Assembly: GCA_015179045.1 (NCBI GenBank)
Contig: WHUZ01000014.1
Span: forward strand, 434,001 to 498,000
Source: Kalaharituber pfeilii
Taxonomy: Eukaryota > Ascomycota > Pezizomycetes > Pezizales > Pezizaceae
DNA length: 64,000 bases
Direction: 5' to 3'
Part shown: positions 1-11,990 of the stretch, in pieces
Layout of the letters: the number at the start of each line of letters is the position of its first letter
How positions within the stretch are numbered: position 1 is the first letter of the stretch
The notes under the pieces: model-generated
Told to the model about the DNA's origin: nothing
The model's database searches: none
The model's input: only the letters and a program-made list of their open reading frames with translations
Position numbers and translations under genes: made by a program

Positions 1-1599
1 TTAACCACGCCCAGAAGGCCGTCATGACGGTGTACTGAAGTGCGAGCCCGTCGCGCTTGAGGAGCGGCCACATGCTGAACATGGAGACGGTGTTGACCCA
101 GGTGACCCATGAAATTGTGTCTCGGTCTAGCCCGCCCGCAAGAAGCAAGGTTGCTGGCATGAGTGGAAGCAGGACAGACTTCTCGTGCACCTGGAACGAG
201 AACAAAAAGAAACCCCAAGCACACGCGGAGAGGCCGAGCGGCAAGAGGTGTTTCTTGGGATACAGGAAGAGAATGGAGCACGGTGGGAGGATTGCGGCTA
301 AAGTTGCGAGCAGACTCACGCGCTGGAGTGTCGCAGGAGCAAAGATCTCGCGGAATTTGACTGCAATATTGAGCGCGCACCAAAAGTTGGCGACTTTATC
401 TTCCCAAAGCCCGCGGGCAAAGGGAAATACGCGGAATAGGCATTGCGAGATTTGTGAAACACCCCCAGAAAGGAGAAGCGGTGCGAAGATGATGGTGAAG
501 GTTGCGATGACGGTGATGCCGATGAGGAGGAGCTGAAGGATGTTGATGCGCGGAAAGACGCAGAGGCCAAGCAGGTATGCAAAGATTGCGGGGGAATAGT
601 ACAGGCCCATTTGCTTGAACGAGAGGGAGAGGACGAAGAAGAATGAGCCCCATAGTAAGCGGTCCTTGAGAAAGGAGCAGAGGGCGAGGAGAGTGAACCC
701 GAGCATGACGCCGTTGTACTGAAAGTGCCCGTGGTCGATAAGCATGAGGGCAGGCTGTAGTAGGATGGCAGCTAGCGCGATGGCTTGGTCGTATTTGCTC
801 ATTTCAGAGCGCTTGCCGGATTCACGGACGTATATGATGACGCCGGGGATATAGGTGAAGTATTCGGAGAAGACGACTGTCGCACGCATGTAGACTTTGA
901 GGTTGTAGTCGTCGAGAGTCCGAGACTTGTAAAGTTCGAACCATGCGGGGTTGATTACGGAGCCGCTGGAGAAGATGTTAGTGAGTGTAAGATGGTGAAT
1001 GGTGGGAGGTGAGGAGAGAGACATACATTTTCCCCAAGAGCCAGCTGTGATACGCGGTCAGTGGGGGATAGTCAAGGCCCCACCATTGGAGATCGTGCCA
1101 ATACCATTCTTTAGGAGGTAGGTGTGCGGTGATTTCCATCCAGTGCCTTTGAGCCTCAAAGTCTCCATGCATTGGGGGTGAAGCCATTCCTAGTACATAT
1201 CGAGTTCTGCATGTCAGTGGATGCACGCCTCTTGCCTGCTTGGATCCATCTCGTCGTTTCAAGTTGCGCACCTGAGTACGGGCCTAACCCGACCGCCCAC
1301 CGAAACAGAAACGCAACCATCAGTAACACTGGCACTACAAGCCATTGCGACGATGCAGACCGCAGTGGATGCAGAAACGATGCAAGCGGGAATGGCAGTG
1401 CGGGGAGGGCGAACGAAACCGAGCGATTCGGCTTCTTTTTCGACTTCGCCTTTGACGGCGACGCTAGTGAGGACTTCTTTGCAGCAGGAACGGGGGTCGT
1501 CGGTCGAGCGTGGTCGGCGGTCGCAGCTAATGCTGATGAAGATGAGGGCGAGGATGCGGATGCCATTGCCATTGCGGATGTACGTGTGTGGAATGGCAA
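1..1599 (-). CDS. ALG6: Dolichyl-P-Glc:Man9GlcNAc2-PP-dolichol alpha-1,3-glucosyltransferase (Alg6), 3' end missing
   Basis: ER membrane glucosyltransferase of family GT57. It adds the first glucose to the lipid-linked oligosaccharide for N-glycosylation. The start is at 1599. I read three exons: about 1272-1599, 1027-1189 and 965 to 1, with the C-terminus beyond the window edge. After a Ser/Ala/Lys-rich cytosolic head comes a first membrane span, then the luminal-loop signature [15 protein letters not shown] and [18 protein letters not shown], which in this family holds the catalytic acid. INPAWFEL follows in exon 3, then a run of hydrophobic spans with the conserved DHGHFQYN motif. These motifs separate Alg6 from Alg8, although the two are close relatives. 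NUS1, which makes the dolichol precursor, lies 7 kb away on the other strand. Confidence 0.93.
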
Positions 1600-2988
1600 T
1601 TTATTTATATTTTGCGCACCGCATGTAAGGCGGTATATTGAAGGAACTGATTGATTTCAGCTGGAAGTGGGCCCTGAATGATGCAAGCTACTCCGGTGGT
1701 GTCTGTCAATTGGAGGGGGTGTTGCAAATCCTCTCCTTGTGCTGGTGCAATGTGGTCTTGCTCTGCCGTTCTCCGCTCTGGCTTGCGGTCGAATTTGCAC
1801 GAGTTTGAGTCCTCGAGATGAGACACCCGCAGCGGACGCAGGAGCAGGTGCAGTGCCTCTCTCCTAGTTGTCGAGTAGGGAAAGCTGTCAAGTTCCGCAG
1901 ACGCGTGCTGGGCCAGCAAGGCTGTCGCAGCAGACTAGGCCTATTGTGGCTTAGTGGTACCGCTTCCTGGCAGCCCTTCCTGAGCCTAGTGCAGTACCTG
2001 TGAAGCAACTACAATAGTGGACATGAATATTCTGGCTAATAAAGTGTGTGCACGGTATTCCTCTCGTCGTGTTTGCTGCAAACAATTCGAAGGCGCAGCC
2101 TGGCGCTCATACCTAGAGCAATTGTAAGTGCGTATGTAGGCAGACGAGACGAACGAGAGTGAGGGCGCGCTGGCTGCGGCCAATTGGGCAAGCGAGATCA
2201 AGGAGAGGGAGAGGGAGAGGGAGAGGGAGGGCAGAGTGGACGGAGTGGACGGAGAGAAGGAGAGGAGAGAGAGGGAGCAGAGAGGGAGCAGAGAGGGAGC
2301 GGGGGAGCAGCGAGACGCAGGTTCTGTGTTGTGCCCTTCCGTGCCATTGGGTAGCCGTGGTCCTGCTGACTACATTTGCCGGGCTCTCCTTCCCTCTTCT
2401 CCTTCCTCTCACAGCCGTCACCCAGGGCCCTCCTCAGCAGGCCAAGCACCCTCCGTAGCAATATCCGGAGGTTCCCTTACTTAATGAGCCCCGTCCGCTT
2501 CACCAAGCCTGCTTATTCCTGTGATCCTCAGGCGAAATACCCAAACCTTTCCTAGCTGCTGCTAGCACGCGCAAGCAGAAGCAGCCTCACAATTGCCTAG
2601 TGGTCCAATTGTGCCTGGTAGGGAAGGCCCAGAGGCTGGCGGAGCTGGAACTTAAATTTCTAGAATTCAATCTCCCTCCGCTTCTGTCCTTTCTCCTCTT
2701 TTCTGTTTCCTCTCACCATTTCTCGCCTCAAGCTATCGTCTGTTTTACGTCTCGGCCTTGGGCCTTTTTTCTTTTTTCTGCGCATTCACTTCACAAATGG
2801 TACAAACCAGCTTGTCTCATCTAAGCTCGTCAACTTATTGAAAACGCGACTGGCAGTGACATTCTAGAAGGGAGAAAGAATACGGTGGAACACATAAAGA
2901 AAAGCTTACACAGTTACAGTGCCTCCACCTCTTGTGAAAGAAAAGGGAGAAAGGAAAAAAAAAAAAAAAAAAAAAAAAAGATAAAACC
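1600..2988. other. Intergenic; GA-rich low-complexity tract and poly-A
   Basis: No convincing gene on either strand. About 2196-2312 is a strand-asymmetric purine tract of GAGAGG/GGAGCA units with loose tandem repetition. An A-run of about 28 bases at 2956-2979 ends roughly 10 bases before the next start codon. The region should hold the promoters of ALG6 (leftward) and the zinc-binding gene (rightward). Confidence 0.6.
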
Positions 2989-3696
2989 ATGGTCATGCAG
3001 CCAGAATACAGTTCTTCGCTCCTACCGCCCAATACCACTTCTCCTCCAAGAAAGCGGCGCCGTGATGAGTATCAGACTCCTCAGTTGAGTGGTGGAGGAG
3101 TAGGAGCAGTAGACGAATGGCTAGACGACACTCCAGTAAATACCACTATACCTTCCGTCCGACACCACAGCCATACCCACCACCATCACTTCACACCATC
3201 CTTCAAGTTCCCTTCCTCCGCCACTGCCGCCATCAAGCTAAAACAGTCTTCACGCGGAGCGACGGCGCCTCCCTCCAGCACGAACCGAAGCTCGCCCAGA
3301 TACAAGCGACCAAAACCCGCCTCGCCTACGAGCTCGCCGTTCGCCGCCGCAGCCGCAGCCTCAGCAATCTCCCGCTCCCGCTCCCCATCGCCGTACAAGA
3401 ATTCCCAAGAGATGCATCTGTCTCCTGAAATCACCCACACAACGCTTCCAAACAGAATAACCCCAACAGCGTCCCAGCGGTGCCACATATGTTCCCGTCT
3501 CCAACTCGCAACATTTTCGGCGTCGGCGATATCCAATTGCGAGCAGTGCGATAAACCGACGTGCGGGATCTGCACGCGGGTCTGTGCACGCTGCGACGAG
3601 AACGTATGTGGGAAGTGTGGTGTTGAGGTGGGGGACTATACATATTGTCGGCCGTGCCGGAAGGTGATAGAGAAGAATGCAAACTTCAAGCGATGA
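2989..3696 (+). CDS. Cysteine-rich zinc-binding protein of unknown function
   Basis: Single-exon gene of 235 residues. The start was chosen for its good context (ATAAAACCATGG) just after a long A-run; a second ATG lies two codons on. Residues 1-160 are disordered, rich in Ser, Pro and His, with a basic PPRKRRR stretch near residue 20 that could be a nuclear signal, a His-rich patch near 60 and an Ala run near 120. Residues 165-223 hold twelve cysteines as CxxC pairs (165/168, 184/187, 192/195, 199/202, 207/210, 220/223), a spacing that fits a RING-, B-box- or FYVE-like cross-braced zinc module. I recall similar Cys-rich tails on uncharacterised ascomycete proteins but cannot name the family or its partner. 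Function unknown. Confidence 0.72.
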   Translation: MVMQPEYSSSLLPPNTTSPPRKRRRDEYQTPQLSGGGVGAVDEWLDDTPVNTTIPSVRHHSHTHHHHFTPSFKFPSSATAAIKLKQSSRGATAPPSSTNRSSPRYKRPKPASPTSSPFAAAAAASAISRSRSPSPYKNSQEMHLSPEITHTTLPNRITPTASQRCHICSRLQLATFSASAISNCEQCDKPTCGICTRVCARCDENVCGKCGVEVGDYTYCRPCRKVIEKNANFKR

Positions 3697-4637
3697 CGGC
3701 ATTGGATTGTCTTTGAGCTGCAATCTTCTCAAATGATATTGATGTGCGTAGTATTGCAATTGGTTATCTGCATTTGGAATTTTGCATATTGCTGGTTTCA
3801 TAGGGAGTGGATTACATACTTCGTTTTAGCGCCATTTGAAAGATCGTAATTGAGGGTAAGACATTGGTGGCAGATCTGGGATTGGAGGGGCCATTGGAGC
3901 GGCAGCTTTAAAAAAAAGTTTTAAAAGAACCCGGTTTCCGTCTTGGTTTTGTTTTGTTTTATTTTGTTTATTTTGCTTTGGGGTTTGGGGTTTTTGCGCT
4001 GTGGTTATATTTTATTTTATTTTATTTTCTCATAATCCACTTGGTATTTTGTTACTGTTTTGCCTTCGGTGGGATCCATCTTTTTGTTTCGAATGGGATG
4101 TTTTGTTCTATTTACCTGATCGAGGAGTTGATGAGGTTTGTTTGTTTCATTCTCATACTGTTTCATGAAATCAGTATGTTTCTGTGAAATATTTCATGCC
4201 AGATATTTTACCTGTATATTTTGTCAAATCTCATTAAGCCTTTATTAGCGGTCTTCAGATTAGACTATCTCCATACAAAATGAAATCCGGCGGTTTATCT
4301 GGACTGAGATCTGAGTACCGTCTCGTGAAGATCGGACTGTAGTTTGAAAATGGAAACCGATTTTGACTCTGAGAATCCACTCAGATTCATGCGTGCCGAG
4401 TCCTGAATACTGCAAGTGCAATAGCATAGAGATGGTCGGATTTTCTGAATCCGAATACCGCTATTCATCCGCACGCGAGTGCTGATGAAGAAGGTGGGGT
4501 TGGCTACTTTAAGCAGGTAGCTGATATATACATACGCATGTTGGTTCTGGCTGCGAGGTTCCTGTTTGATCGGATTTTGCAGTTTGTAAGTATTTTCTGT
4601 TAATTCTCGTCACATCCACATGTGGAAACATGCGTGG

Positions 4638-4686
<49 letters not shown>

Positions 4687-5338
4687 TATGTGTTTGTGTC
4701 TCGAGCCACCCTGGGAACACGCGACTGCAACTTTTGCATTGATTATTTTACCGTCCTTTGTAGATAATCACAGCGAGAAGTAGGTACCTTTTGCAAAGAT
4801 AAGAACCAGAAAGGGAAAAAAAAAAAAATTCTCAGAAGCATACCACAGGATTGGTTTTTTTTTTGTCGATAACGTACTCGATACTTAAATCGTGGAGATG
4901 ACTAAGGGGAAGGGGCGCGATGGTTGTTGTTTGCAGTCTTTGCAGTCAAATGTTTTCCAACGTTATGCATGGAAGCTGAACGTTTGTGTGTCAATTATAG
5001 TAACCCTACATGGCAATCTACGCTTGCTTGAACTCGTATACTGCCACCTACAAGTTACTACTTAGAAAAACGAAACATTAGGTAGCAGGGGCCTGGCGTT
5101 ATGTTTTGTTCGTTTCAATGAACCAGGTACTCATGGATGTACATAAGTTCAGGTACCCTGTAAAGAATCTGCGCCAACCGCAACCAGACAGAGACAAGCT
5201 CTGGAGTCTCGCGAACTTGATAACTAAGATCCTTGGTAATGTTCATTCAATCTCAAAACCCACCCGTTCCAACCCATTAAACCCAAAGCACAAGTCACGT
5301 CCCTCCTGATTCAGTTCCACTTTCTCTGCCCCACTATC
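3697..5338. other. Intergenic; AT-rich with long poly-T
   Basis: No gene seen. 3940-4190 is T-rich and may be the 3' flank of the zinc-binding gene. An uninterrupted run of about 46 T lies at 4640-4685, with shorter A and T runs at 4818-4828 and 4857-4864. No inverted-repeat ends or coding relics were recognised. Confidence 0.6.
4640..4685. repeat. Long T homopolymer
   Basis: About 46 uninterrupted T in intergenic DNA between the zinc-binding and Sel1-like genes. Confidence 0.9.
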
Positions 5339-7251
5339 CTACCCTCCCCCCCCCCCCCGCTCCTCCACCAATTCCCTATATCTCGCCGCGTCCACCCACT
5401 CCTCTGCCAGCTTTGAACTCCCCCTCCCCTCGTGCTTTAGCAGCTCCGCGAACCCGTACATCGCCGGCACGTACCCCGCGTGGGCCGCCACCATCATCCA
5501 TTCTTTTGCGAGGGCGAAGTCCGGACATAGCGCGGGGTGAGCGGGGCTGGGCGGGCGTAAGTGGAACTTTGAGAGGTGGTAGGCGGCGCGCGGGTTGCCG
5601 CTGATGGCGGCGATGGTGAGGTGGCGGAGGTACGTACTCAGCTCGGTCTCGTCGTTCTGGTGGGGGGACTCAGGGCGGGACGGGGGGAGAAAAGAGCCAT
5701 GGAAGCGGGAAAGGATATGGAGAGGGCTGTAGGAGGTGGAGAATTCGGAATTTGTAGGAGCCAGGGAGGAGGACGTGGAGGAAACATGTGTTAGGGACTT
5801 CGAAGGTAGTTGTGATTTGGATTCCGGTGATGTACTATCATAACCTTCCTCCTCTATTTTCCCACCCCCGCCCCCACCCCTCAACAGCTCCCTCACCTCC
5901 ACCCTCCACCTTTGTTCCCTCTCCGGCTGATCCTCATTCTCCTCTCCCACACTCCCACCCCCGATCTCCTCCATCTGCACCCTCCACCCCTTCCTCCACC
6001 CTATCTCCCACTCCACCTTCTCCTCTCTAAATGGCGACCTCAACAACGCCAACTCCAAGTACGCCTCCGGGATATCCGCCTCCACTCCTCTCTCAAACAA
6101 CTCTTCCGCCTCTTTCACCATCTTTCTCTTTCTCCCTACATGCTGCTCCCTCCTTGCATCCTCCAGTATCATTGCCCCTAATCTTACCCACGCTTCTCCA
6201 GCCCCAAGTTCGCCGGCTTTACGCATCCACCGCATTCCTTCCTTCCTCGTCCGTTTATGCGCACATAGATGCCGAGCCCACACGTAAACAGTGTCAGGAT
6301 GCCCTGTTATCCTCGCCATACTCTCAATTCTAGAAAGATAATACCGAATCGTATTTTCCCTCGCTAGCTGTTTGGCGGCAGATGCGCCAAAGGGGAGGTG
6401 CGACTTGGCGTAACGGTGGTAGAGGTAGATTGTTGCGTTGGGGTCTTCGAGGAGCGAGGCGAGTTCGAGGAGCCAGAGGCCGTGGGGATGGAAGAGGGAG
6501 GTAGTAGAGGTGGATTTAAGGAGAATGTACCCGAGAAAGCAAAGAGAGCTGGGGGGAATTTGGAACTCTGTTAGAGTGGAGGGGATGCACGGGTTAGTAC
6601 ATATCAATAACAAGTCAAAGAAGTTAAATAATAGGAGCGTATAATCATTGAAGAGAGAGCGTAAATTTTGTTTCCAAATCTGGTATGAAACGTATACATT
6701 CCACGCAAACAAATAGACAATTTCCAGTTCTCCCAACCGGTATCCCTCAATTTCCCAAGCTACGAACCTTCGCAAATCTTCTTCCCATGCTCTCTTACAG
6801 GCTTCGCCCCCGCAAAAACGTTACCCCGCAACTCCGCGTGCCTCCGCACAATATTCAGCGCCTTCAGCGGCCTGAACGGGATCGCCTTGGCGTTATATGC
6901 CGACAGAAGCGCCTCCATTGGGAACTGTGTCGTGCAGTACAGCGACAGTATCTCCTCCGCCGACAGCCTGTGGCCGGCGGAGCCGCTATTGTAAGAACTG
7001 CTATTTGCGGTCTTAACGCTGGGGCTGGGGACTGCGAGGCGGCGGGCGTTGCTAGGCGGCGGTGCGCTGGCACCCGCGTGACCAGCAGCTGGTGACGACG
7101 GCGGCCATAATGCTGAATGTTTTGGGCGCCGCTGAGGGTTTCGGGGAAGCGTATGTAACGTATGTATAGCGCACTGGAGTCGCGGAAGAAAAATGCAGCG
7201 GGCTGAATGGTTGCGCAGCGTTGTGGGCGAAATTGGTGTTCGTGGTGGCAT
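5339..7251 (-). CDS. Sel1/TPR-like repeat protein, possibly mitochondrial
   Basis: Two exons, 6799-7251 and 5339-6565, joined through a 233-bp intron with donor GTAAGA and branch point TACTAAC; about 559 residues. The N-terminus is basic and rich in Arg, Ser and Pro, resembling a mitochondrial presequence (inference). A conserved-looking helix pair follows around LSAEEILSLYC and FRPLKALNIVRRHAEL. Exon 2 holds helical repeats of Sel1 type: GASAAKQLAREN, AGELGAGEAWVRLGAMI, GVEADIPEAYLELALL, and near the C-terminus ISGNPRAAYHLSKFH and AGYVPAMYGFAELL. The linker between repeat blocks is acidic and Ser-rich. Sel1 proteins are scaffolds, so no reaction is predicted. A C-run at 5345-5360 encodes the final glycines. 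I do not recognise an orthologue. Confidence 0.75.
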
Positions 7252-8268
7252 CGTACATTGTTTACAAGTGTGGGACGGGGTTTGTTTTTATGGGGGAGGT
7301 TGGGGGGGGGGGGCGGGAGGGTCTATGATAGACCGCAGGCTGGGCCAGCGGCACGTTGCTGCTCAGGGTAACGGGTCAGGGGTGCGGGGCCTGGACCCTT
7401 GCCCGTCGGGGTCGCAGTATGCATACTCGTAGACAAGGCAATTGTTACCTGGCTCGCGTCGGGGAGACTTGGCAGAGGAGCAATGCCTGCACGAGAACAG
7501 CCTCAATATGATACGCTCCTGTCCGCTCCATTCCCTTGCAGCGCAGCGGTCAAGTCGCGGGCGAACTCTCCTGTGGCAAAAATGCATAATTAATTGGCTC
7601 TCGTGGCACTTCGTCCCAAAAGGATAACCAAAGGCGGCGCCGCCGGGGGTCGGCCCGGCTGGTGCTCGAGCTGATGCGTGCTCTATCATATGCTCGGATG
7701 CCTGCACGGGCGTTCATAACGCTGCTGCAAGTACTGTACTGTAACGCCTAGTACGTCGTGCCGTGTAGCGATAGCGATGCCGCAGGAGAACACATCGAAC
7801 CCTCGCTCACTCTCCGCCTGATATCATATCCACCTCGCATCTGCACGGCTGTACCGTACAGCTGCATAGTGCTTTTGCTTTTTGCTAAGTTTTGCTTTTT
7901 GCGAATCTCAACACTTTTTCACCACCCCTGCTTCCTCCTGATCAGCCTGTGCTCTTCCACTTGCGTCACCTGCATCTACTGTAGTTGAACCGGCGGTGTC
8001 CGCGACGAGACCCAAAAATCCCCTCCCCCACCCACACACAACCTACCCGTCAGATCTTGAACATCCTTTCCACCATAATAACACATCTATCCTGTTTTTG
8101 ACAGAGATGTCAAATTCATAGGATCAAATACTCCTCCATTTTATACACATGAAGCTGCAGTCACTCGCCGTTTCTAATTTGTGGTGATACTATACAACCG
8201 CTATATTGAATCCAAGTACCCGATTTCACAACAGGAAACCTCCATCTCTTCACCTCCACAAAATAAAT
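7252..8268. other. Intergenic between divergent Sel1-like gene and NUS1
   Basis: About 1 kb with no supported gene. It should contain both divergent promoters. A G-run lies near 7303-7312. The stretch just before NUS1 (about 7990-8270) is C/T- and AC-rich, as fungal promoters and 5' leaders often are. Confidence 0.6.
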
Positions 8269-9562
8269 ATGGCAACTGCCACTGGTGTGCAGCCCGTACC
8301 ACCATCATCACGGTCGTTGAGATCCAAAATGGCTCCCGGTCTTCGGCCTCTGCAGACCAATCAGAAAGACATCGATGCTCTTGAGCGAGAGCGCCTAATC
8401 CAGCCCTATCTTCCACCAGCTTCACCTGTGGAACGTTCGCACCCAATTAAAAATTTCATTGTTACCCGATTTTACCGTTTGATTCTTGCGATAATACATC
8501 TCATCTATACGATTTATCACCGCATACGATATGTCTACAATCTTATTGTCAGCAGGGTGTATTCTATGCTGTACTACCATCATCGGACACCGCAACTTAT
8601 TCAGAAGGATGTGAGGGGATTAGGGAGGTTGCCAAATCATTTGTCGATAATACTAGACTACGATAAAAATGATCGTGTGAGTGGGTTGGATACATTGATC
8701 GATGATGTTGCGGAAATTGCGTGCTGGTGTGCAAGTGCTGGGATTCCAATGCTGTCGGTCTATGAGCAAACTGGTGGGTATTCCTGGATAGCTGGAAGTC
8801 AGGAGAGACTACCATGAAAATGCATGGGTTAACACTATTGAGTGAGAAAGGTGTGCTCAAAGGATACATCACCACTTCTCACCGTGCAATAGCCCAACGT
8901 CTCCATGCATATTTTGGCAAAGAAAGACCGACTCTCCGAGTCCGGGCACCTCATTCCCCCGCATTCACAAATGGCGATACTCCAGCCGATAGTGCAGAGT
9001 TGGAGGACGCAGGTATTACTTACTACTGTCCCTTCGCATTGGCGCCGTTGACAAAATTACTAGATTTGGAGATATTGTTCATCTCGGAGGAAGACGGGCG
9101 TGAGTCGTTGGTAGACCTAACACGAACGCTCTGTGAGATGGCACAGAGGGGAAAAATTAGTGTCGGCGATGTTACGCAGGATCTTATTGATGCAGAAATA
9201 TCAGGTATGGCTAAACGCTCCGATTGGCAGCTGAATTGTAATCCCATGCCCATTTAAATTGTAGCGTTTACTAACTCCAATTGTACTCATACAGGCACTC
9301 TCATGACGGAGCCAGATCTTCTTATCATCTTCAACCCTTCAGTAAATCTGAAGGGATACCCGCCATGGCAAATACGGCTGACTGAGATGTTGTAAGTTCT
9401 CACAACTCCATCCGTATTCACTCACCCATCTCGAGGTCAGATATTGACCAATGTCATGCCAATTCCCACAGTTACGTCCGGGACAACGAAGGCGTCCGCT
9501 ACCAAATCTTCCTGCGAGCAATGTATAAATATGCGAAAGCCGAGATGAGATTTGGCAGGTAA
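8269..9562 (+). CDS. NUS1: Dehydrodolichyl diphosphate synthase accessory subunit Nus1
   Basis: Regulatory subunit (Nogo-B receptor type) of the ER cis-prenyltransferase that makes the dolichol backbone, working with a Rer2/Srt1 partner. Four exons: 8269-8773, 8851-9204, 9295-9391 and 9472-9562, giving 348 residues. The start at 8269 follows AAATAA and has A at -3; an upstream in-frame extension has no good ATG context. Residues about 60-105 form a hydrophobic, basic-flanked membrane segment. The cis-prenyltransferase-like domain follows, with LPNHLSIILDY, SVYEQTGVLKGY across intron 1, and EPDLLIIFNP in exon 3. The protein ends in RFGR, carrying the RxG motif (R345-F-G347) which in this family completes the partner's active site. 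The catalytic Asp region of true synthases is absent, as expected for Nus1. Confidence 0.93.
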
Positions 9563-9961
9563 TCACTGGCGATGATTGTGGAAGGAAATGATATGGAACG
9601 GAAAATAGCTCACAATAGCGGAACTTAGCATTTGGCTTTTGAACTTCGTAGGATTGCTTGGAGAGACATAACCCAATGATCTGTAATTAGAAGGGAGATG
9701 ATAATAAGAAATCGGATACCACTTTTACTGCCTGCTCTTGCATAGGACTCTGAAAGGGAGACATCACGTGACGATTTCTCCACCTTGGCATATCTATGCC
9801 TTGGAGTTTTTCTGAGCGCTACAGTAAAGCTTAATAATATGCAAAGCTATCCACAACCATCGCCGTACATTCATCAAGTGGGCTGCTGTCAACCTTCCCA
9901 ACCCAATAGCCAACGAAGGTCCCGGGCATCTAGTCGCCATACACTAAACACCGCTTAGATA
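9563..9961. promoter_or_regulatory. NUS1-TAF7 intergenic region with CACGTG box
   Basis: A 399-bp gap between two rightward genes. A CACGTG palindrome lies at about 9765-9770, roughly 190 bp before the TAF7 start. This is the core site of bHLH factors, but its use here is inference. No other feature seen. Confidence 0.35.
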
Positions 9962-11617
9962 ATGATTAGACTGAAAATCAATACCAGCAGTCTACAGAAT
10001 CAGAACAAAAACGACGCATCCGGTAATAGTGGCGGCAGCGGCGGCGGTGGAGGAGGAGGAAGCAGGACCGCAGCCAGCGCCGCATCCCCTGCCCCCGCCA
10101 GCGCCGGCGGAGGGGAAGCAACGACCCCCGCGACCCCAGTGGTGCCAAAAATCCGGTTCAAGAATCTGAATAAGACCCCCAGCAGCGCGTCGAAGTCTAG
10201 AATTTCTACTGGAGTCTCCGCAAGCAAAGTCACGAAGCCCGGGGCGGTGAAAGGACCCTCATTGAAGCTAAAGCCAATCATTACAAATCAGGATGCACTG
10301 AACCAGGCAGAAGAGTTGGCGTCTAATGGGGCATCAATTCCCGGGAATGCAAACTCGACGCCTATCACAATCAAGACACCGAAGCTGAAACTGAAAGCCA
10401 ATGGCGTACGGCCCAAGAAGCGTCATTTCGAGCCCGGGCTAGGCTATGACTCCGAGGCGAGCGACAGGGAAGAAGACCCCGCTATCGAAGAGCAATTCAT
10501 CTTGCGCATGAAGCCAGGCCCAGATTGCGAGTACCTCCGCCATATGATTGAGATGCGCCAGCTCGACCAAAATACGAACGTGTGGTTCAAGTTCAAAGAT
10601 AACCGCAAGGCGGTGGTGTGCATCAATGGGAACTTGTACTCGGCGCTGCTGGTTGATTTGCCATGCATCATCGAGAGCTCAAAGACACTGGATAAGAAGG
10701 CCATTTTCAAGACGGCGGATATATGTCAGGTTGGTTTTAACTGTTCTGCACGCTCTAGCTGGTAGGTAAGCAAACTGATAGGGTTTTAGATGCTCCTCGT
10801 GGGTGACCGTATCCCAAACGAAGAAGCCGTCCACAACACATATCACAAGTCCAGTGACATCATATACCCCCATGGCCTTACCCCGCCCTTGCAATACGTC
10901 CGCAAACGCCGTTTCCGCAAACGCGTCTCCAACCGCACTATTGAAGCCGTCGAGGCGGAGGTTGATCGCCTCCTTAGCGCAGATCAGGAAGCCGAGAGTG
11001 TCAAATACGAGCTGATTGACGCACAGGAACTGCTGCGCGAGGAATCGTATGATGGGACTGGAGGGTACGATATATTGGGACAAGCGGGCGGGGATGGGGC
11101 TGCTGCGAATGAAGAGGATGCAATGCCGGCGGCCTCGGCGGAGTTGCAGGGCGGGGATGGGTATAATGATGAAGATGCGGAAGGGGAAGAGGATTATGAG
11201 ATGGATGAGGATGATTTGGCGATGCAGATGGAATCGGCGTTGATGGGTGAGGATGCAGATGCAGACGGTGAGATCGAAGAGGGTGATATGCTTGCCGCGC
11301 TCAATGGAACTGCGGAAGATGCTGTAGCGAATGGGGCGAGCGCAATGGAGGAGGAGAGTGAGGAGGATGATGAGGATGGAGACGATGAGGATGGCGAAGG
11401 GGAGATGGACGAGAATGCGCAGGAAAGCGCTCAGCAAAATCAGAAGATACGGGAGGAAATTGCTGATCTAGAGGCGGCGTACAAGGCGCAGCTTAGGGAG
11501 CTAGAGAAGGCGCAGAATCCTATCATCAAAGCCAGGAAACAGACTGCCCTGGAGAAGATCATCAACGAGTTAGAGTTCAAGAGAAATACATTGACACCAG
11601 GTGGTGCTACATTATGA
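9962..11617 (+). CDS. TAF7: TFIID subunit 7 (TAF7 / TAFII55)
   Basis: Component of the general transcription factor TFIID, which binds core promoters; TAF7 pairs with TAF1. Two exons, 9962-10729 and 10790-11617, with a 60-bp intron; 531 residues. Residues 1-170 are low complexity, with a Gly run near 25-33 and basic segments. The TAFII55 N-terminal domain starts near residue 177 (EEQFILRMKPGP, then VDLPCIIESSKTLDK) and continues over the splice as MLLVGDR, YPHGLTPPL and RKRRFRK. This is followed by a long Asp/Glu-rich region and a C-terminal coiled coil around EIADLEAAYKAQLRELEKAQ. This order is typical of fungal TAF7. A second TFIID subunit, TAF3, lies 10 kb downstream. Confidence 0.94.
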
Positions 11618-11990
11618 TGTGTTATCGGTCGGGCGTTCTTCGGTTCTGTCTTTATTTTGCTGCTTGCTATTTATTGATCCACTGCTTACTTCATTTCCCA
11701 GTTCGGTGTTCGACTCATCTTAATTGGATTTCTCATTTTAAGTGACGGCTGCAGGCGCATGTGCATGTGCAATACATATCACTACCACTTTACATAGTAA
11801 TAGAGATGGCAATCGAAAGAAAGTAACCGTAGCCCGATTTTACTCCCAGGAGATCACCATTAAACTATACAACGTGAAAAGAGGAAGCATCTCCATGACA
11901 AACGCCAATCGTCGCTTGAATTGAACGCAGAACCAGAAGCCATGTCCCTAAACGAGTCCATAAAATAGACCAACAATTCTTCGCAATGTA
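11618..11990. other. Convergent 3' intergenic region
   Basis: A 373-bp tail-to-tail gap between TAF7 and the UBE2Z-like gene. It should contain both 3' UTRs and polyadenylation sites. No further structure seen. Confidence 0.5.

Noticed and set aside
1940..2010. A-box-like TGGCTTAGTGGT suggesting a tRNA
   Set aside because: No B box (GGTTCRANNCC) follows at the right distance and no cloverleaf can be drawn.
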